From Mucilaginibacter hurinus (lineage in GTDB: Bacteria; Bacteroidota; Bacteroidia; Sphingobacteriales; Sphingobacteriaceae), in contig NZ_QGDC01000006.1 of the NCBI RefSeq assembly GCF_003324525.1, forward strand, positions 62,001-126,000: a stretch of 64,000 nucleotides of DNA. The letters run 5' to 3'. The notes beneath the pieces were generated by a model. It had not been told where the DNA came from and did no database searches. It was given only the letters and a program-made list of their open reading frames with translations. This document shows, one piece after another, positions 7,476-16,123 of this stretch (positions within the stretch are counted from its first letter, which is position 1; every line of letters starts with the position of its first letter). The position numbers and the translations under genes are program-made.

Positions 7476-8885
7476 ATGAAAAAGTATAAAATTATAACTA
7501 CATATAAAAAGCTGCTTGCCGATACCACCACACCGGTAAGCATCTATCTTCGCCTCCGCGACGTATTCCCCAATTCGTTACTGCTGGAAAGCTCAGATTA
7601 TCATAGCCGCGAAAATAGCATGAGTTTTGTATGCTGCGAACCTATAAGCGGTATAGTGCTGAACCAGGGCGCACTAAGAATAAAGTATCCGGATGGCGAA
7701 CGCGAAACGCTGAACGTGGACGAGTTTGAACTGATAGATCAAATAAACAATTATCTGGAGGCGTTCGAAGCAGTAGGAGGATTGCCAAAGATCATTTCAG
7801 GCGGATTGTTTGGTTACTTCACCCACGAAGCGGTTGAACATTTCGAAACTATTAAACTGAAACAAAGCGATGACGACACCCGTCGTATTCCCGAAATGCA
7901 ATACCATATATACCGGTATATCATCGGCATTGACCATTTCAAAAATGAATTGTACATTTTCCATAATCAGCCAGAGGGACAACCGGAAAATGGCGGACTT
8001 GAAAAAATAGAATACCTGATTAAGAACAAAAACTTTCCCGAGTATAGCTTTCAAAGCAAGGATGAAGAGCAGTCAAATATAACCAATGAGCAATTTATTG
8101 CTATAGTGGAGAAGATGAAACAGCATATTTATCGCGGCGACGTATTCCAGATAGTACCGTCACGGGCCTTTTCAAAAGGGTTTACCGGCGATGAATTCAA
8201 CGTATACCGCGCTTTGCGGTCCATCAATCCCTCTCCCTACCTGTTTTATTTTGATTATGGCGATTTCAGGATATTTGGTTCATCTCCGGAGGCGCAGATA
8301 ACTATAAAAGACAGGGTGGCCAGCATCTTCCCGATAGCGGGTACCTTTAAACGCAGTGGTGATGATGAGAAGGATGCGGAGATTGCACATGACCTGGAAA
8401 ACGACCCTAAGGAATCAGCGGAGCATGTGATGCTGGTTGACCTGGCCAGAAATGACCTAAGCAGACACTGCGAAGAAGTGCAAGTAAAGGCTTTTAAGGA
8501 AGTGCAATATTATTCGCACCTGATACACCTGGTATCACATGTAAGCGGTAAGCTTCATCCCGGCGCGTCGTCTTTTAAAATTGTAGCTGATACTTTTCCG
8601 GCGGGCACATTAAGCGGTGCTCCAAAATACCGGGCGATGGAAATCATTGATGAAAACGAAAATATAAAGCGCAGTTTTTACAGCGGGGCTATAGGTTACC
8701 TTGGTTTTAACGGCGACTTCAATCATGCCATTATGATAAGGTCGTTTTTAAGCAAAAACAATACGTTGCACTACCAGGCAGGAGCAGGCATAGTGGCTGG
8801 TTCAGTGCCCGAGAGTGAACTTAACGAAGTAAACAACAAAATTGCGGCTTTACGTAAAGCCATTGAGCTGGCAGAGGAGTTGTGA
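7476..8885 (+). CDS. trpE: Anthranilate synthase component I
   Basis: Converts chorismate to anthranilate with the TrpG glutaminase. 469 residues: N-terminal regulatory part with the Trp-binding LLLES motif (about residues 26-30) and the second Trp-site motif NPSPYLFYFD, then the chorismate-binding domain (about 205-460) with GSSPEAQ, PIAGTFKRSG, DLARNDLSR and AGTLSGAPKYRAMEIIDE. The Trp-site motifs distinguish it from PabB and predict feedback inhibition. It follows the leader peptide/attenuator and is 51 bases before trpG. Confidence 0.95.
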   Translation: MKKYKIITTYKKLLADTTTPVSIYLRLRDVFPNSLLLESSDYHSRENSMSFVCCEPISGIVLNQGALRIKYPDGERETLNVDEFELIDQINNYLEAFEAVGGLPKIISGGLFGYFTHEAVEHFETIKLKQSDDDTRRIPEMQYHIYRYIIGIDHFKNELYIFHNQPEGQPENGGLEKIEYLIKNKNFPEYSFQSKDEEQSNITNEQFIAIVEKMKQHIYRGDVFQIVPSRAFSKGFTGDEFNVYRALRSINPSPYLFYFDYGDFRIFGSSPEAQITIKDRVASIFPIAGTFKRSGDDEKDAEIAHDLENDPKESAEHVMLVDLARNDLSRHCEEVQVKAFKEVQYYSHLIHLVSHVSGKLHPGASSFKIVADTFPAGTLSGAPKYRAMEIIDENENIKRSFYSGAIGYLGFNGDFNHAIMIRSFLSKNNTLHYQAGAGIVAGSVPESELNEVNNKIAALRKAIELAEEL

Positions 8886-8936
8886 GATTAGTTAATTAGT
8901 GATTAAATAGATAGTTAATAGATTAAGATATCAAAT

Positions 8937-9527
8937 ATGAACCCTAAAATATTAATCATAGACAACTATGATTCTTTTACCTACAACCTGGTGCACCTGG
9001 TTAACGAGATAGGCTTGGAGTGCGAGGTTTGGAGGAACGACCAATTTAAGCTGGAAGATGTAGATAAGTTTGATCATATTATCCTGTCGCCAGGACCGGG
9101 CATCCCATCCGAAGCAGGATTGTTGTTACAGGTGATTGTAAAATATGCACCGACAAAAAATATTTTTGGCGTGTGTTTAGGTCAGCAAGCTATAGCTGAG
9201 GCTTTTGGAGGAAGTCTGCATAACCTAAGTCAGCCTATGCATGGCATAGCTACGCCTATAAAAGTTACTGATGCCGGGGAAGCGCTTTTTAACGGACTTC
9301 CGGAAAAATTTAATGTGGGCCGTTATCATTCATGGGTAGTAAATGAAAAAGGATTGCCTAATGAATTGACCATAACTGCTATTGATGAAAAAGATAATTC
9401 AGTAATGGCATTAAGACACAAGCAGTATAACGTACGCGGAGTGCAGTTTCACCCGGAATCGATACTGACAGAATATGGGAAAGAAATGCTGAAAAATTGG
9501 TTAGGCTCTCAGATCACTAAAAAGTGA
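8937..9527 (+). CDS. trpG: Anthranilate/aminodeoxychorismate synthase glutaminase component
   Basis: Class I glutamine amidotransferase of 196 residues that supplies ammonia to TrpE (and possibly PabB). Visible motifs: IDNYDSFTYNLVH at the N-terminus, SPGPGIPSEAG oxyanion region, nucleophile Cys80 in GVCLGQQAIAE, and the His172/Glu174 pair in VQFHPES. It is placed between trpE and trpC; normally trpD would come next but is absent. Confidence 0.93.
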   Translation: MNPKILIIDNYDSFTYNLVHLVNEIGLECEVWRNDQFKLEDVDKFDHIILSPGPGIPSEAGLLLQVIVKYAPTKNIFGVCLGQQAIAEAFGGSLHNLSQPMHGIATPIKVTDAGEALFNGLPEKFNVGRYHSWVVNEKGLPNELTITAIDEKDNSVMALRHKQYNVRGVQFHPESILTEYGKEMLKNWLGSQITKK

Positions 9528-9608
9528 GCGAAGGGGCTGGGGGCTGAAACCAATGAAATTAATTAATTTTGATACCTCGGAAGCCTCTCTTTAAGGGGGT
9601 GGGATTTT
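9528..9608 (+). other. trpG-trpC junction where trpD is expected
   Basis: Only 81 non-coding bases separate trpG and trpC. They contain a direct repeat (GGGGCTG twice at about 9534-9547) and a G-rich stretch just before the trpC ATG. No remnant of trpD is readable. The G-rich run ending GGGGGTGGG may serve as part of the trpC ribosome-binding region. Confidence 0.55.
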
Positions 9609-10391
9609 ATGAACATACTTGACAGAATAGTTGCCAATAAACAAAAAGAAGTAGAATACGCTAAAGCCAACGTATCATACACCAAGTTGGAAGAATCAGA
9701 GTTTTTTCCTCGGGATGTATATTCATTTAAAGATTTTTTACTTGATGAAAATCGTACAGGCATTATTGCTGAATTTAAGCGTCGCTCTCCGTCAAAAGGC
9801 ATCATTAATGATAAGGTAAAAGTGACGGATGTTACCACTGCCTATGCCGAAGCCGGTGCGTCTGCTTTATCTGTTTTAACCGACAAACAGTTTTTTATGG
9901 GTCGCAGGAGCGATGTGGTAGCTGCCCGCAGGGTGAACAACATACCGGTGCTGCGTAAAGATTTTATGATAGATGAGTACCAGGTAATTGAAGCTAAAGC
10001 AATAGGCGCGGATATTATTTTACTCATTGCTGCTATACTTAGTCCGGCTGAAATTAGGAGCCTGGCTGCGTTGGCAAAGAGTATAGATTTGAACGTGCTT
10101 TTAGAAGTGCACAACCTTGAAGAGCTGGAACGAAGCATTGACCCTAATTTGGATGCCATTGGTGTAAACAACCGTAATCTTGCTGACTTTACCACTTCGG
10201 TCGATACGTCGTTTAAATTAGCGGATCATATCCCCAATGAGTTTATGAAGATATCGGAAAGTGCCATAAGCAATACAGTTGTAATTAAAGAGCTAAAACA
10301 GGCGGGCTTTAACGGCTTTTTGATCGGTGAGAATTTTATGAAAGAGGAAAATCCAGGCAGAGCCATGAAGGAGTTCGTGAAAGGTTTGTAA
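9609..10391 (+). CDS. trpC: Indole-3-glycerol-phosphate synthase
   Basis: Closes the indole ring from CdRP in tryptophan synthesis. 260-residue TIM barrel with IIAEFKRRSPSKG (catalytic Lys), VLRKDFMIDEYQV, LLEVHNLEELE, GVNNRNLADFTTSVDTS, the SESAISN segment and GFLIGENFMKEENPG phosphate-binding end. Length is normal and all motifs are intact, so the gene looks functional. The opposite-strand toxin ORF overlaps its last 99 bases. TrpF, TrpB and TrpA genes, which would usually follow, are not here. Confidence 0.94.
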   Translation: MNILDRIVANKQKEVEYAKANVSYTKLEESEFFPRDVYSFKDFLLDENRTGIIAEFKRRSPSKGIINDKVKVTDVTTAYAEAGASALSVLTDKQFFMGRRSDVVAARRVNNIPVLRKDFMIDEYQVIEAKAIGADIILLIAAILSPAEIRSLAALAKSIDLNVLLEVHNLEELERSIDPNLDAIGVNNRNLADFTTSVDTSFKLADHIPNEFMKISESAISNTVVIKELKQAGFNGFLIGENFMKEENPGRAMKEFVKGL

Positions 10392-10679
10392 CGGGCCGTT
10401 AAAAGCATTTTCTTTTTGATGGTAAATTGAAATTATTTCAATAGATGTACTATAAATAACATAGAATATATAATAATTATCCCAAGTTAATAATAATACA
10501 TCGGGTTGATTTGTGGCCAAACCCGTGAATGGATGAATGCTTAAAAGTTGCAGGCGTTGATAAAGCCCTTTAAGGAACTTTTCTGAATAGATGGTGGACT
10601 TGTTTCTTCCGTTGTTAAATTCAATAATCCGGTCTATGTCATCAATGGCTTTATAAGAGAACACTATTTCTTTAGCCAT
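10293..10679 (-). CDS. ParE/RelE-family toxin with a trpC-antisense tail
   Basis: Type II toxin of the ParE/RelE fold: residues 1 to about 92 (MAKEIVFSYKAIDDIDRI, an internal SIHPFTGLATNQPD segment, and the closing IISIYHQKEN) match the usual length and layout. The last 35 or so residues have no family counterpart because this part of the frame is the antisense of trpC's 3' end. The start overlaps the antitoxin gene by 16 bases, so the pair is translationally coupled. Target (gyrase or ribosome-bound mRNA) cannot be told from sequence. No transcription terminator seen before trpC. Confidence 0.75.
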   Translation of the reverse strand: MAKEIVFSYKAIDDIDRIIEFNNGRNKSTIYSEKFLKGLYQRLQLLSIHPFTGLATNQPDVLLLTWDNYYIFYVIYSTSIEIISIYHQKENAFNGPLQTFHELLHGSAWIFLFHKILTDQKAVKARLF

Positions 10680-10891
10680 TGTTGGTATTTTTTCTCAAAT
10701 TCTTCCAGTGTATTCGTTTTGCCGGCTTTGATATCTTGCAAACCTAGTTCAATACCCTTTTTCATGTGTTCGGGAATGACAAACAAATTTTCGCTTCCTT
10801 TTATAATTTCACTGACCCTTTCTAATAATTCCTTATTGTTAGAACTGTCAATTTGTTCATGAATTGATTTTTTAAGCTCTGTTAATGTCAT
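10664..10891 (-). CDS. Antitoxin of the ParE/RelE-type module
   Basis: 75 residues from the ATG at 10891 (MTLTELKKSIHEQID); an in-frame upstream ATG at 10921 would add 10 residues, but a TTTG/TAACTTTA promoter-like stretch lies between them, so the shorter form is preferred. The protein is Lys/Glu-rich and helical with a C-terminal segment (EEFEKKYQQWLKK) suited to wrapping the toxin. Small antitoxins of this kind sit directly before their toxin in Bacteroidota. No recognisable DNA-binding domain. Confidence 0.7.
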   Translation of the reverse strand: MTLTELKKSIHEQIDSSNNKELLERVSEIIKGSENLFVIPEHMKKGIELGLQDIKAGKTNTLEEFEKKYQQWLKK

Positions 10892-10940
10892 ATATAAAGT
10901 TAACAAATTATCGCTAATCAAACAATTCGCAATATTTTGC

Positions 10941-10948
10941 TATCTTTG
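10941..10948 (+). promoter_or_regulatory. -7 box of hflX leader
   Basis: TATCTTTG, perfect TAnnTTTG, 7 bases before the uORF ATG at 10956. It gives hflX a leader of about 210 bases. Confidence 0.65.
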
Positions 10949-10955
10949 TCTCATC

Positions 10956-10979
10956 ATGGAAATTACTACCGCAGCTTAA
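10956..10979 (+). CDS. Candidate 7-residue leader ORF before hflX
   Basis: ATG to TAA encoding MEITTAA, starting 7 bases after the -7 box. The geometry mirrors the trp leader peptide in this window: promoter, almost immediate ATG, then a terminator hairpin. Too short to recognise by sequence; the case is positional only. Confidence 0.35.
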   Translation: MEITTAA

Positions 10980-10980
10980 T

Positions 10981-11032
10981 ATTCTGATCCCCAGGCAAGC
11001 TATTCCCGATAGCCGGACCGGAATGTCTTTTT
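10981..11032 (+). terminator. Terminator-like hairpin in the hflX leader
   Basis: Outer stem 10981-10990 with 11015-11024 (one G-U, one mismatch), inner stem GCTAT/ATAGC at 10999-11003 and 11009-11013, followed by GTCTTTTT. It starts one base after the uORF stop and lies 130 bases before hflX, so it would stop most transcription unless opened. Confidence 0.6.
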
Positions 11033-11161
11033 AATTATTTTCTTTATTTAATGACTTGTTGACGCACAGGGTGTGCCGGATGCTTTATTTTGTCATGCGT
11101 GCGCTCGGGAACACTCCGCTTTTGTTAACTTGGCATTCCCATTGTTATAATCATTTACAAA

Positions 11162-12346
11162 ATGAGACAAAAATTTTATGACACTGCTGTAAAGCAGGAA
11201 AAAGCTGTATTGGTGGGTGTAATAACCGCCAATGAAACCGAAGAGCAGGAGAAAGAGTATTTAGAAGAACTTCAGTTTTTGGCTGAAACGGCCGGGGCAC
11301 TTACTGTAAAGCACTTTACGCAAAAACTTATGCGGCCAGAGCGCGCTACTTATGTTGGTACCGGTAAACTGGAAGAAATAAAAGAATATGTAAAAGCTGA
11401 AGAAATTGACATAGTGGTGTTTGATGATGAACTGTCACCCTCGCAATTGCGTAACATAGAAAATGAATTGCAAGTAAAAATACTTGACCGGAATAACCTG
11501 ATATTAGACATTTTTGCCGGCAGGGCACAAACTGCCCAGGCTAAAACACAGGTAGAGCTGGCACAGTTGCAGTATCTGCTGCCACGGCTTACCAGGCTAT
11601 GGACGCACCTTGAGCGGCAGAAGGGTGGTATTGGGATGCGTGGACCGGGTGAGTCGCAAATTGAAACAGACAGGCGATTAATTTTGAACAAAATCACGCT
11701 GTTAAAAGATCGGTTAAAGCAAATAGATAAGCAGAATGAAACCCAGCGGAAAAATCGTAATCAATTGGTGCGCGCAGCGTTAGTGGGTTACACTAATGTG
11801 GGCAAATCAACAATTATGAATATGCTTTCCAAATCAGATGTATTCGCCGAAAATAAATTATTTGCCACGCTGGACACAACCGTTCGTAAAGTAGTTATTG
11901 AGAACGCGCCGTTCCTGCTGTCAGATACGGTTGGATTTATACGTAAACTGCCGCACCATTTGGTTGAGTGTTTTAAATCAACTCTTGACGAAGTGCGGGA
12001 AGCTGACATTCTGATACACGTAGTAGATATCTCGCACCCTAGTTTTGAAGACCAGGTACGCGCCGTTAACGAAACGCTGAAGGACTTGGGCGTATTAGAT
12101 AAAGAAACCATTACGGTTTTTAATAAGATCGATGCCTATCAACCTCCGCAAACCTATGAGGGAGAGGATGTAACACCGCTTACATTAGAGGAGTTTAAAC
12201 AGAGCTGGATGGGAAGAAACAGCAGCCCGGCAGTATTTATTTCAGCAGCTAAGCGTGAGAATATAGATGAGCTTCGCGACTTGTTATATGAAAAAGTGAA
12301 GGCTATACATACCGCGAGATATCCATACGATCATTTGTTATATTAA
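11162..12346 (+). CDS. hflX: Ribosome-associated GTPase HflX
   Basis: A 394-residue GTPase that binds 50S subunits and splits stalled ribosomes in studied species. The N-terminal HflX domain carries the ARTAQAKTQVELAQL-type linker (here AGRAQTAQAKTQVELAQLQY) and GIGMRGPGESQIETDRR before the G domain. G1 is GYTNVGKSTIMN (about 209-220), G2/G3 region FATLDTT and DTVGFIRKLPHHLVECF, G4 NKID, G5-like SAAK. Start chosen at the ATG after the long leader. A strong terminator follows. Confidence 0.95.
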   Translation: MRQKFYDTAVKQEKAVLVGVITANETEEQEKEYLEELQFLAETAGALTVKHFTQKLMRPERATYVGTGKLEEIKEYVKAEEIDIVVFDDELSPSQLRNIENELQVKILDRNNLILDIFAGRAQTAQAKTQVELAQLQYLLPRLTRLWTHLERQKGGIGMRGPGESQIETDRRLILNKITLLKDRLKQIDKQNETQRKNRNQLVRAALVGYTNVGKSTIMNMLSKSDVFAENKLFATLDTTVRKVVIENAPFLLSDTVGFIRKLPHHLVECFKSTLDEVREADILIHVVDISHPSFEDQVRAVNETLKDLGVLDKETITVFNKIDAYQPPQTYEGEDVTPLTLEEFKQSWMGRNSSPAVFISAAKRENIDELRDLLYEKVKAIHTARYPYDHLLY

Positions 12347-12369
12347 CTTATACATCAGGTCATGGTTAA

Positions 12370-12411
12370 AAATCCAGCAGCATACCAAAAGTATGCTGCT
12401 GGATTTCTTTT
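12370..12411 (+). terminator. Terminator of hflX
   Basis: Perfect 16-bp stem (12370-12385 with 12391-12406), 5-base loop, then CTTTT; may also serve the convergent mqn operon. Confidence 0.9.
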
Positions 12412-12452
12412 AAGATAACCCATAAAGAGTTTATCCTAATTCTTTAGAACTG

Positions 12453-13301
12453 CTAAGGTGTTAAAAATATCTGCTGCGTTAAAGGCGGAACAACATTTAA
12501 TGAAAGTGCGGTTTCAAAAAGCACTTCTATCGCTTTTCTTCCTTCTTTGCCGAGTTCAATAGAGTATTTGTTCACATATAGCTCAATGTGTTTATACATC
12601 ACCTCCTCGCTCATTTCCTGCGCATGGCTACGAATGAATTCCAATCCCGATTTGGGGTTAGCGAAGGCATATTCAACTGACTTGCGCAGCACACGGTTAA
12701 TTTTATGCTGAACATCAACAGGTAAATTTCTGTTAGCTACTATACCGCCGAGGGGGATCGGCCCGCCGGTACGTTTTTCCCAGTAATCGCCAAGGTCAGT
12801 TATTTTATTCAGCCCTTTATCCTGGTAAGTAAAGCGGTTTTCATGTATAATTAAGCCGATATCTATCTTTTCATCTATTAGTGCATTCTCTATCTCTGAA
12901 AAGATCATCTCCTGCCTGTTGGTAGCCCGTGGGAAAGCGAGGCGCAGCAAAAAGTTAGCAGTGGTGTATTTGCCGGGAATGCCTATTATTAAACCGGGGG
13001 TATTATCGTTATCCAGATCGGCAGGCGTAAATTCTGATTTGGATATCAGCAAGGGCCCCACGCCAAACCCAAGTGCGCTGCCCGAATCAAGCAATACATA
13101 GTTATCAGCAACATGGGCAAACGCATGATAGCTAAGTTTGGTAACATCAAGTTCGCCTCGAAAAGCCTTTTGGTTTAACGTTTCTACATCATCATAAAAC
13201 ACGCGGAACTCAAGGCCCTCAGTATCAATTTTATGATGGATAAGCGCATCGAATATAAAAGTATCATTAGGGCAGGGGGAAAAGCCGAGCGTTAATATCA
13301 T
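12453..13301 (-). CDS. mqnD: 1,4-dihydroxy-6-naphthoate synthase
   Basis: 282 residues of the MqnA/MqnD periplasmic-binding-protein-like fold, converting cyclic dehypoxanthine futalosine to dihydroxynaphthoate in the futalosine route to menaquinone. The N-terminus LTLGFSPCPNDTFIFDALI is diagnostic of MqnD; also ELDVTKLSYHAFAHV, and the IGLIIHENRFTYQ segment with the conserved His. It follows mqnB by two bases in one operon, so the two steps are co-expressed. Confidence 0.94.
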   Translation of the reverse strand: MILTLGFSPCPNDTFIFDALIHHKIDTEGLEFRVFYDDVETLNQKAFRGELDVTKLSYHAFAHVADNYVLLDSGSALGFGVGPLLISKSEFTPADLDNDNTPGLIIGIPGKYTTANFLLRLAFPRATNRQEMIFSEIENALIDEKIDIGLIIHENRFTYQDKGLNKITDLGDYWEKRTGGPIPLGGIVANRNLPVDVQHKINRVLRKSVEYAFANPKSGLEFIRSHAQEMSEEVMYKHIELYVNKYSIELGKEGRKAIEVLFETALSLNVVPPLTQQIFLTP

Positions 13302-13303
13302 CT

Positions 13304-13975
13304 TTAAATTAATCTCTTTAATAATTCCTCTGCAAAGTTATTCAGATTTTTAATGGCTAACCCTATTTGCCAGGCTTCCCTATTACGTTTCTCCACGTAA
13401 TTTGACACAGCCCTGATTTGTAAACACGGCAGGTTCATCTGCCGGCAAGCATAAAAAAAAGCGGCGCCTTCCATGCTTTCCAACTGTGGGTTAAGCCGGC
13501 TGCTTATCTTTGCTATAGAAGTTTTATCGCCGTGCACTGTATTAACAGTTATTGCTGTTGCTGCTTTAATACCAAGCCCTGCCGGCATACTAAAAGTCGA
13601 TTCAAATTTTTCTTCTCCAAAACCTAACTGGCTTATCGGTACAAAGCTTTCGCCATCCTCGGCCCCTAACTCCGCAAAGGTGTCTTCGATTATTTCAACC
13701 ACTTCGCCCAGCCGGATTTCTCTGTCAAAACTGCCGCAGATGCCCAGATTTATAGCCAGGTCGTAATTATGTGTGGCTAAATGCTTGCCCAGCGCAAAAG
13801 CGGTTGCTACCATCCCCGCGCCGGTTATCAATACAGATATCTTCAGTTTATTATACACGGCTTTTTTTTCAGGTGCAATATGGGTGCCCTGGTCACAATC
13901 CATCATCGAAAAGCGGAGGTCTGAATTGAGCTTTTCTATTTCGGGCGGTGTAGCTGCAACGATTAATATCCGCAT
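13304..13975 (-). CDS. mqnB: Futalosine hydrolase
   Basis: A 223-residue nucleoside-phosphorylase-fold hydrolase that removes hypoxanthine from futalosine. The N-terminal MRILIVAATPPEIEKL, the NLGICGSFDREIRLGEVV segment and ESMEGAAFFYACRQM near the C-terminus (with the base-contacting Glu-Gly-Ala) mark the MTA/SAH nucleosidase family. Adjacency to mqnD separates it from MTAN. Promoter not obvious; the divergent queD promoter is close by. Confidence 0.92.
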   Translation of the reverse strand: MRILIVAATPPEIEKLNSDLRFSMMDCDQGTHIAPEKKAVYNKLKISVLITGAGMVATAFALGKHLATHNYDLAINLGICGSFDREIRLGEVVEIIEDTFAELGAEDGESFVPISQLGFGEEKFESTFSMPAGLGIKAATAITVNTVHGDKTSIAKISSRLNPQLESMEGAAFFYACRQMNLPCLQIRAVSNYVEKRNREAWQIGLAIKNLNNFAEELLKRLI

Positions 13976-14029
13976 AGATGCTAAATAATTTCACAGCTAA
14001 GATAAAACAACTCACCTGTTTTTGTTTTG

Positions 14030-14037
14030 TATATTTG
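14030..14037 (+). promoter_or_regulatory. -7 box of queD-folE
   Basis: TATATTTG followed by C. It excludes any start upstream of about 14043 and decides the queD start. Confidence 0.65.
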
Positions 14038-14050
14038 CACTCATAATAGT

Positions 14051-14470
14051 ATGATGATTTATATAACGCGCAAAGAACACTTTAACGCAGCCCACCGGAT
14101 GTACCGTGAGGAGTGGAGCGAAGAAAAGAATGCCGAGGTATTCGGCAAATGTGCAAACCCTAATTGGCATGGCCACAACTACAACCTTTTTGTAACAATA
14201 AAAGGGGAAATTAGTTATGCAACGGGTTACCTGATGGACCTTAAAGAATTAAAAGTTATTATTCATGAATATGTGGTGGATAAGCTTGACCACAAAAATT
14301 TGAACAAGGATGTTGACTTTATGCAAGGTAAAATGGCATCGACAGAATTACTTTGTATTGAAATATTTAACCAGTTAAAAGCGCCTATTGAAGCAAACGC
14401 AGGTGTGCAACTCCATTCGGTTAAACTGTACGAAACCGAAAACAATTACGCGGAGTATTTTGGCGAATAA
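14051..14470 (+). CDS. queD: 6-pyruvoyl/6-carboxytetrahydropterin synthase
   Basis: 139 residues from the ATG at 14051 (the frame is open from 14027, but the -7 box lies there; the ATG at 14054 is equally possible). Zinc ligands are visible: HFNAAHRMY near the N-terminus and HGHNYNLF, with the catalytic Cys in [14 protein letters not shown]. Converts dihydroneopterin triphosphate for queuosine synthesis or pterin making. The next gene, folE, makes its substrate and starts 7 bases later, so this is an operon of consecutive steps. Confidence 0.9.
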   Translation: MMIYITRKEHFNAAHRMYREEWSEEKNAEVFGKCANPNWHGHNYNLFVTIKGEISYATGYLMDLKELKVIIHEYVVDKLDHKNLNKDVDFMQGKMASTELLCIEIFNQLKAPIEANAGVQLHSVKLYETENNYAEYFGE

Positions 14471-14477
14471 TTTTAAA

Positions 14478-15116
14478 ATGGAGACAGGAAACTACATACC
14501 CGATCGCGATGATGATATCGACGGTTACGAAAAGATAGACAGGTATAATAACGACCTGATCAAAAGTCTTTCGGGGCATTATTACGAAGTACTGAAGCAA
14601 ATAGGTGAGCACCCTGAGCGTGAGGGCCTGTTAAAAACTCCCGAACGGGTTGCAAAAGCCATGCTGTATTTAACGCATGGGTATGATCTTAACGCGCAGC
14701 AGATATTAAAGTCGGCCATGTTTAAAGAGGAATATAGCCAGATGGTGGTGGTTAAAGATATTGAGGTGTACTCGATGTGTGAGCACCATATGCTGCCATT
14801 TTTCGGCAAGGCACATGTTGCCTATATTCCTAATGGTTATGTTGTTGGATTAAGTAAGATACCGCGAATTGTTGATGTTTACGGTCGTAGGTTACAGGTA
14901 CAGGAACGCTTGACTAACGAAATTCGGGATTGCATACAGGAAACGCTGAATCCTGTCGGGGTGGGGGTAGTTATTGAATGCCGTCATTTGTGCATGAGCA
15001 TGCGCGGGGTGCAAAAGCAAAACTCTGTAACCACCACATCAGCCTTTACGGGCGAGTTTTTGAAAGAAAAAACACGCACAGAATTTTTAAACCTCATTTC
15101 ATCAAAATTAAGTTGA
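14478..15116 (+). CDS. folE: GTP cyclohydrolase I
   Basis: 212 residues starting [12 protein letters not shown] at 14478; the frame is open 90 bases further up inside queD but has no reason to be used. Zinc site [18 protein letters not shown] and [10 protein letters not shown], plus [16 protein letters not shown], define FolE type I. Forms dihydroneopterin triphosphate from GTP. The 3' end lies in an inverted repeat (15112-15119 with 15139-15146). Confidence 0.95.
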   Translation: METGNYIPDRDDDIDGYEKIDRYNNDLIKSLSGHYYEVLKQIGEHPEREGLLKTPERVAKAMLYLTHGYDLNAQQILKSAMFKEEYSQMVVVKDIEVYSMCEHHMLPFFGKAHVAYIPNGYVVGLSKIPRIVDVYGRRLQVQERLTNEIRDCIQETLNPVGVGVVIECRHLCMSMRGVQKQNSVTTTSAFTGEFLKEKTRTEFLNLISSKLS

Positions 15117-15146
15117 TTAGTGACCATTTGAATTTACTTAATCAAC
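15112..15146. repeat. 8-bp inverted repeat between folE and fabD
   Basis: GTTGATTA at 15112-15119 and its complement at 15139-15146, 19 bases apart, spanning the folE stop. No T run. It could be a hairpin or a regulator site in front of fabD. Confidence 0.35.
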
Positions 15147-15168
15147 CTGTAAACCTAATAAACTAATA

Positions 15169-16053
15169 ATGAAAGCATACGTATTTCCCGGACAAGGTGC
15201 ACAATATGTTGGTATGGGCAAAGATCTTTACGAACGTTCAGAAGAGGCGCGTGTTTTGTTTGAAAAGGCTAATGATATACTCGGATTTAACATCACTAAT
15301 ATTATGTTTAATGGTACCGATGAAGATCTTAAACAAACCCGTGTAACACAGCCCGCAATCTTTCTACATTCGGTGATACTTGCTAAAGTTCTGGGAGATG
15401 ATTTTAAGCCTGATATGGTAGCCGGACATTCATTGGGTGAATTTTCGGCATTGGTATCAGCGGGCGGCTTAAGTTTTGATGATGGCCTGCGATTAGTTGC
15501 CGCGCGTGCTAATGCCATGCAAAAAGCTTGCGAATTGCAACCGTCAACTATGGCCGCAATACTGGGGCTGGATGATTTTACTGTAGAGGATGTTTGCCAG
15601 CGTGTTACTGACATTGTAGTGCCTGCAAATTATAACTGCCCCGGCCAGCTGGTTATATCCGGTACCATTGCCGGCGTTGATGCGGCGTGCGAAAAATTGT
15701 TGGAAGCTGGTGCTAAACGGGCGCTTAAATTGAATGTGGGCGGAGCATTTCATTCGCCGCTAATGGAGTCGGCCAGGGTTGAACTGGAGGCTGCCATTTT
15801 AAATACATCCATCAATGAGCCTATTTGCCCGGTTTATCAAAATGTTGATGCTAGGCCGTATACTGATCCTGAGAAGATAAAACATAACCTTATCGCTCAG
15901 CTCACAGGGCCGGTTAGATGGACACAAACTATGAAGCACATGATTGAAAATGGAGCTTCATCTTTTACCGAAGTAGGTCCGGGCAACGTACTCCAGGGCC
16001 TTGTTAGGAAAGTGGACCGTGCAATGCCGGCGAGCAGCGCCGAGTTGGCGTAA
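15169..16053 (+). CDS. fabD: Malonyl-CoA:ACP transacylase
   Basis: 294 residues; loads malonate on acyl carrier protein for fatty acid synthesis. Nucleophile Ser in GHSLGEFSALV at about residue 89, FPGQGAQYVGMG at the N-terminus, GAFHSPLM with the catalytic His, and EVGPGNVLQGL near the C-terminus. Normal length. Closed by a clear terminator 9 bases after the stop. Confidence 0.95.
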   Translation: MKAYVFPGQGAQYVGMGKDLYERSEEARVLFEKANDILGFNITNIMFNGTDEDLKQTRVTQPAIFLHSVILAKVLGDDFKPDMVAGHSLGEFSALVSAGGLSFDDGLRLVAARANAMQKACELQPSTMAAILGLDDFTVEDVCQRVTDIVVPANYNCPGQLVISGTIAGVDAACEKLLEAGAKRALKLNVGGAFHSPLMESARVELEAAILNTSINEPICPVYQNVDARPYTDPEKIKHNLIAQLTGPVRWTQTMKHMIENGASSFTEVGPGNVLQGLVRKVDRAMPASSAELA

Positions 16054-16061
16054 GTTTATGT

Positions 16062-16088
16062 AAGCCACGGGACGTGGCTTATTTTTTT
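16062..16088 (+). terminator. Terminator of fabD
   Basis: Perfect 8-bp stem (16062-16069 with 16073-16080), 3-base loop, then A and seven T. Confidence 0.9.
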
Positions 16089-16123
16089 GTTATAACTTTA
16101 CAACTATTTATTAAGCAACCGCA

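Noticed and set aside
8937..9527. trpG as PabA only
   Set aside because: Position between trpE and trpC makes TrpG the simplest call, although dual use with PabB is possible.
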